Shown here piece after piece: positions 8,598 to 10,500 of a DNA stretch of 10,500 bases. A program made the position numbers and the translations under genes. The stretch's first letter is position 1; every line of letters starts with the position of its first letter. Origin of the DNA: Burkholderiaceae bacterium (GTDB lineage Bacteria > Pseudomonadota > Gammaproteobacteria > Burkholderiales > Burkholderiaceae_E); assembly GCA_023258775.1 (NCBI GenBank), contig JALQWJ010000035.1, positions 1 to 10,500 on the forward strand, given 5' to 3'. Under the pieces are notes generated by a model. It had not been told where the DNA came from. It saw only the letters and a program-made list of their open reading frames with translations, and ran no database searches.

Positions 8598-9457
8598 TTG
8601 AGCAAGTTATCCAGGGTGTGCCGAGTACCGACGGTGCAGGCGTGAAGCTATTGCGGGTTTTACATGGCCCTCAGATGCAGCGCAGACTTGATCCCTGGTT
8701 AATGCTCGATTATTTCTCATCGGATGTACCCGATGACTATCTGGCGGGATTTCCCGATCACCCGCACCGTGGTTTTGAGACGATTACCATCATGTTGGAA
8801 GGGCGTATGTTGCACCGGGATAGCCGAGGCAATGAGGGGTTGCTGCAAGCTGGCGATGTGCAGTGGATGAGCGCTGCACGAGGTATTGTCCATTCTGAGA
8901 TGCCTCAACAAGCGCACGGGCGGCTTGCAGGCTTTCAGCTTTGGCTTAATTTGCCTGCCTCACATAAGATGCGAGATCCGCAGTGGCGAGATATCAATGC
9001 TTCCCTGATGCCTCGATGGGAAGATGATAACGGTGGTTTTCTGCGTCTCATCGCAGGAAATTTGCCGACTCAGCTGGGCGAATTTTCTTGCGTTACCGCG
9101 CATCTGCCTGGGCCGCTTGAGCAAAAGCTGAGCGATCCCGTGATTATCCATGGCGAGCTAAGCGTGAATCAGCAGACAAGTGGCAGCCTTGAGCTTCCTG
9201 TTTCAAAAGGTCATAATGCTTTCATTTATATGATTAAGGACGGATTAATGATTGGCGAACAAGCCCTGCCGGGTTCTTCGATGGCAGTACTTTCGCCACA
9301 AACCGATTGCCTCGATTTGCGAGGCAAGGGGGCTTTTCTTTACGTTAGCGCCAAACCGATCGGAGAGCCGATTGCTCAGATGGGGCCTTTTGTGATGAAT
9401 ACGAGGCAAGAGTTGATGCAAGCAGTCGAGGATTATCAAAGCGGTAGGCTTGGCTAG
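8594..9457 (+). CDS. Pirin family protein (bicupin)
   Basis: A 287-residue cytoplasmic bicupin. The metal ligands of the N-terminal cupin are all present: H56 and H58 in DHPHRGFET, H100 and E102 in GIVHSEMP. The order and spacing are almost the same as in human pirin (H56, H58, H101, E103), so iron binding is likely. Other pirin signatures are LDPWLMLDYF, MLEGRMLHRDSRGNEG and FQLWLNLP. The C-terminal cupin (from about residue 150) has the usual degenerate, metal-free look. Some bacterial pirins show quercetin dioxygenase activity and others bind metabolic enzymes; the physiological substrate here is unknown. The GTG start at 8594 overlaps the metZ TGA (GTGA), so translation is probably coupled to metZ. 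Its presence in this operon looks like an accessory addition, not part of methionine synthesis proper. Confidence 0.93.
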   Translation: MIEQVIQGVPSTDGAGVKLLRVLHGPQMQRRLDPWLMLDYFSSDVPDDYLAGFPDHPHRGFETITIMLEGRMLHRDSRGNEGLLQAGDVQWMSAARGIVHSEMPQQAHGRLAGFQLWLNLPASHKMRDPQWRDINASLMPRWEDDNGGFLRLIAGNLPTQLGEFSCVTAHLPGPLEQKLSDPVIIHGELSVNQQTSGSLELPVSKGHNAFIYMIKDGLMIGEQALPGSSMAVLSPQTDCLDLRGKGAFLYVSAKPIGEPIAQMGPFVMNTRQELMQAVEDYQSGRLG

Positions 9458-9479
9458 CCTCAGTCTGGCTGGATCCGTG

Positions 9480-9986
9480 ATGGAAAGCATTAACGACGAC
9501 AAACGCCCCTGGTACGTATGCCACACGAAACCCAAACAGGAGTTTCGCGCTGCGGAGAATCTCGATCGCCAGGGCTATCAAATCTGGTTGCCGCAAATGC
9601 GCGCCTGGCAGCGGAAAAAATCGGTTCTGATCCCCATGTTTCCGCGATATATGTTTTTGCGACCTGCTCACGAACAACATAGTATTGCCCCGGTTCGATC
9701 AACGCTTGGCGTTTTTGGTCTGGTCCGATTTGGTATGGAACCTGCAACCATCCGTGATCCGACCTTGCAGTCGCTTCGCACGCTTGAACATCAGTTACGC
9801 GATGCGGAATTCTCAAGCTTTTCGCCCTTTAAGCAAGGTGATCAGGTCATGATTGTGGACGGGCCTTTCAAGGGCTTAGAAGGGATTGTTAGTAAGGTCG
9901 CAGAGGAAAGAGTTAGCGTGTTAATGACATTACTTGGTCGGGAGCGATCGCTCGAGTTCCCTGCAGCTATGCTTAAGGTTAGTTAA
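9480..9986 (+). CDS. NusG-family specialised antiterminator (RfaH-like)
   Basis: A 168-residue NusG paralogue. The N-terminal NGN domain runs from about residue 10 to 100 and begins WYVCHTKPKQEFRAAENLDRQ. It continues with GYQIWLPQM and MFPRYMFLR, the RfaH-type wording in which the P-RY-F motif lies in the RNA-polymerase-binding face. STLGVFGLVRFGMEPATI is very close in form to RfaH (ATRGVSHFVRFG). The C-terminal KOW domain (about 118-168) has GDQVMIVDGPFKGLEGIV. Housekeeping nusG lies with secE and rplK; here the neighbours are pirin and galE, so this is a specialised copy. Such proteins pair with long envelope-polysaccharide operons, suppress Rho termination and promote elongation. ATG 9480 is preferred; GTG 9477 and TTG 9450 are in-frame alternatives, and the latter would overlap pirin. 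Whether the KOW domain switches fold as in E. coli RfaH cannot be told from sequence. Confidence 0.9.
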   Translation: MESINDDKRPWYVCHTKPKQEFRAAENLDRQGYQIWLPQMRAWQRKKSVLIPMFPRYMFLRPAHEQHSIAPVRSTLGVFGLVRFGMEPATIRDPTLQSLRTLEHQLRDAEFSSFSPFKQGDQVMIVDGPFKGLEGIVSKVAEERVSVLMTLLGRERSLEFPAAMLKVS

Positions 9987-10090
9987 GCTTACGGCCGATT
10001 TGATCACGTTAGGCGGGATGTAGCTCAGCTGAAATGGCAAGATGTTTTGCTCGGCTAAATACCCGATTGAATAAAGATTCCGATATCGAT
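9987..10090 (+). promoter_or_regulatory. Leader region between RfaH-like gene and galE, possible regulatory element
   Basis: The only gap above 50 bases in the window. It contains GGCGGGATGTAGCTCAG (10012-10028), which shares GGCGG and GTAGC with the RfaH ops element (GGCGGTAGCGTG of enterobacteria), though in a rearranged spacing. No clear sigma-70 promoter and no hairpin plus T-run terminator could be seen. A galE promoter or an RfaH recruitment site is inferred from context, not shown. Confidence 0.35.
10014..10065 (+). repeat. Imperfect inverted repeat / potential RNA stem-loop upstream of galE
   Basis: Inner arms AGCTCAGC (10022-10029) and GCTCGGCT (10049-10056) pair over eight positions with one C-C mismatch and one G-U pair. 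Outer arms CGGG (10014-10017) and CCCG (10062-10065) can close the structure, with unpaired bases between. The loop is 19 bases. No T-run follows, so it is not an intrinsic terminator. Within the 5' arm, TAGCTCAGCTG (10021-10031) fits the tRNA A-box consensus exactly, but no T-arm (B-box) follows. Confidence 0.45.
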
Positions 10091-10500
10091 ATGAATAAGC
10101 AAGCAGCGATATTGCTCACGGGTGGTGCCGGTTACATCGGTACCCACACGGCGGTAAGCCTTGCCCAGGCTGGATACTTTCCTATTCTTCTTGATAATTA
10201 TTGTAATGCTGATCGCAATGTCGTTCAGCGTCTAACGCAACTACTCGGTGCGTCTGCCTTCGAAATTCGGGAGGCAGATGCCTGTCAGCAAGACCTGCTT
10301 ACTGAATTGCTTCATCGCTACGATATTCGAGCTGTTATTCATTTTGCAGCACTTAAGGCTGTTGGCGAATCGGTATTACAACCCATACGATATTTCGAAA
10401 ATAACAATAACGCAATGCTCGCCGTGCTAAAGGCTATTGACGCTTTTGGGCAGCGTCGCCCAATTCCGCTCGTTTATAGCTCCTCTGCAACTGTTTATGG
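10091..10500 (+). CDS. galE: UDP-glucose 4-epimerase, N-terminal part (cut by right edge)
   Basis: Extended short-chain dehydrogenase/reductase that interconverts UDP-glucose and UDP-galactose, supplying galactose units for LPS or capsule. Only the first 136 codons are visible, without interruption. The N-terminal NAD-binding Rossmann motif is TGGAGYIGTHTA (about residues 10-21), followed by a strand ending ILLDNY that places D at the position binding the NAD ribose. HFAALKAVGES and the asparagine-rich turn ENNNNAML are the classic GalE signatures. YSSSATVYG at the edge carries the catalytic serine/threonine; the catalytic YxxxK lies outside the window. ATG 10091 starts right at the family N-terminus. 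No Shine-Dalgarno sequence is evident in the 20 bases before it. GC by hand count is about 47% over 10141-10500, lower than trpB (about 54%). Another sugar-nucleotide epimerase of the family is possible, but the motifs favour GalE. Confidence 0.93.
   Translation, partial: MNKQAAILLTGGAGYIGTHTAVSLAQAGYFPILLDNYCNADRNVVQRLTQLLGASAFEIREADACQQDLLTELLHRYDIRAVIHFAALKAVGESVLQPIRYFENNNNAMLAVLKAIDAFGQRRPIPLVYSSSATVY

Noticed and set aside
9450..9479. TTG 9450 as the start of the RfaH-like protein
   Set aside because: It would add ten residues before the usual N-terminus and overlap pirin by eight bases; ATG 9480 places the conserved WYVCHTKP at residue 11, as in the family.
10013..10070. An intact tRNA gene in the gap before galE
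   Set aside because: Only the acceptor 5' strand and A-box are recognisable; there is no anticodon stem-loop, no T-arm and no matching seven-base acceptor 3' strand.
10047..10075. Sigma-70 promoter TTGCTC - 17 bases - AATAAA for galE
   Set aside because: The boxes match only 3 of 6 and 4 of 6 consensus positions, and would leave a leader of under ten bases and exclude the stem-loop. Too weak to annotate.

Overview
The window is a compact, entirely plus-strand stretch of bacterial chromosome. The gene order trpF-trpB-trpA-accD-folC-SPOR-cvpA-purF-metZ is the conserved supra-operon of Betaproteobacteria (also seen in pseudomonads; E. coli keeps accD-folC-dedD-cvpA-purF). Protein wording (for example the TrpA loop SLKGITGA and a MetZ sulfhydrylase next to purF), with about 54% GC in a hand-counted part of trpB, suggests a member of the Burkholderiales, perhaps Alcaligenaceae-like. 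The genus cannot be fixed from this sequence alone.

Layout. Positions 2-211 hold the 3' end of trpF. trpB (198-1433) and trpA (1430-2233) follow, each overlapping the gene before it, and encode the two subunits of tryptophan synthase. After 48 bases comes accD (2282-3166, carboxyltransferase beta subunit of acetyl-CoA carboxylase), then folC (3181-4455, folate polyglutamylation), a membrane-anchored SPOR-domain protein (4468-5238, DedD-like position), cvpA (5286-5789), purF (5793-7361, first step of purine synthesis) and metZ (7377-8597, sulfide incorporation into homocysteine). A pirin-family bicupin (8594-9457) overlaps the end of metZ. No gap inside this block exceeds 48 bases and no convincing internal terminator is visible, so it reads as one long transcription unit, possibly with internal promoters that I cannot identify.

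Right end. At 9480-9986 lies a NusG-family specialised antiterminator of RfaH type. The only sizeable non-coding gap of the window (9987-10090, 104 bases) follows, then the 5' part of galE (10091 to the edge), a UDP-glucose 4-epimerase that often opens or sits within a surface-polysaccharide locus. GC falls to about 47% in the visible galE part. The gap contains an imperfect long inverted repeat with a tRNA-like/ops-like core (GGCGGGATGTAGCTCAG), and galE lacks a recognisable Shine-Dalgarno sequence. The most interesting hypothesis in the window is that the RfaH-like protein acts on the galE-led transcript through this leader.

All genes appear intact apart from the two cut by the window edges. 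There is no evidence of CRISPR arrays, insertion sequences, phage genes, intact tRNAs or rRNAs. Most of the window is ordinary core metabolism; no clearly new multi-gene system is visible.
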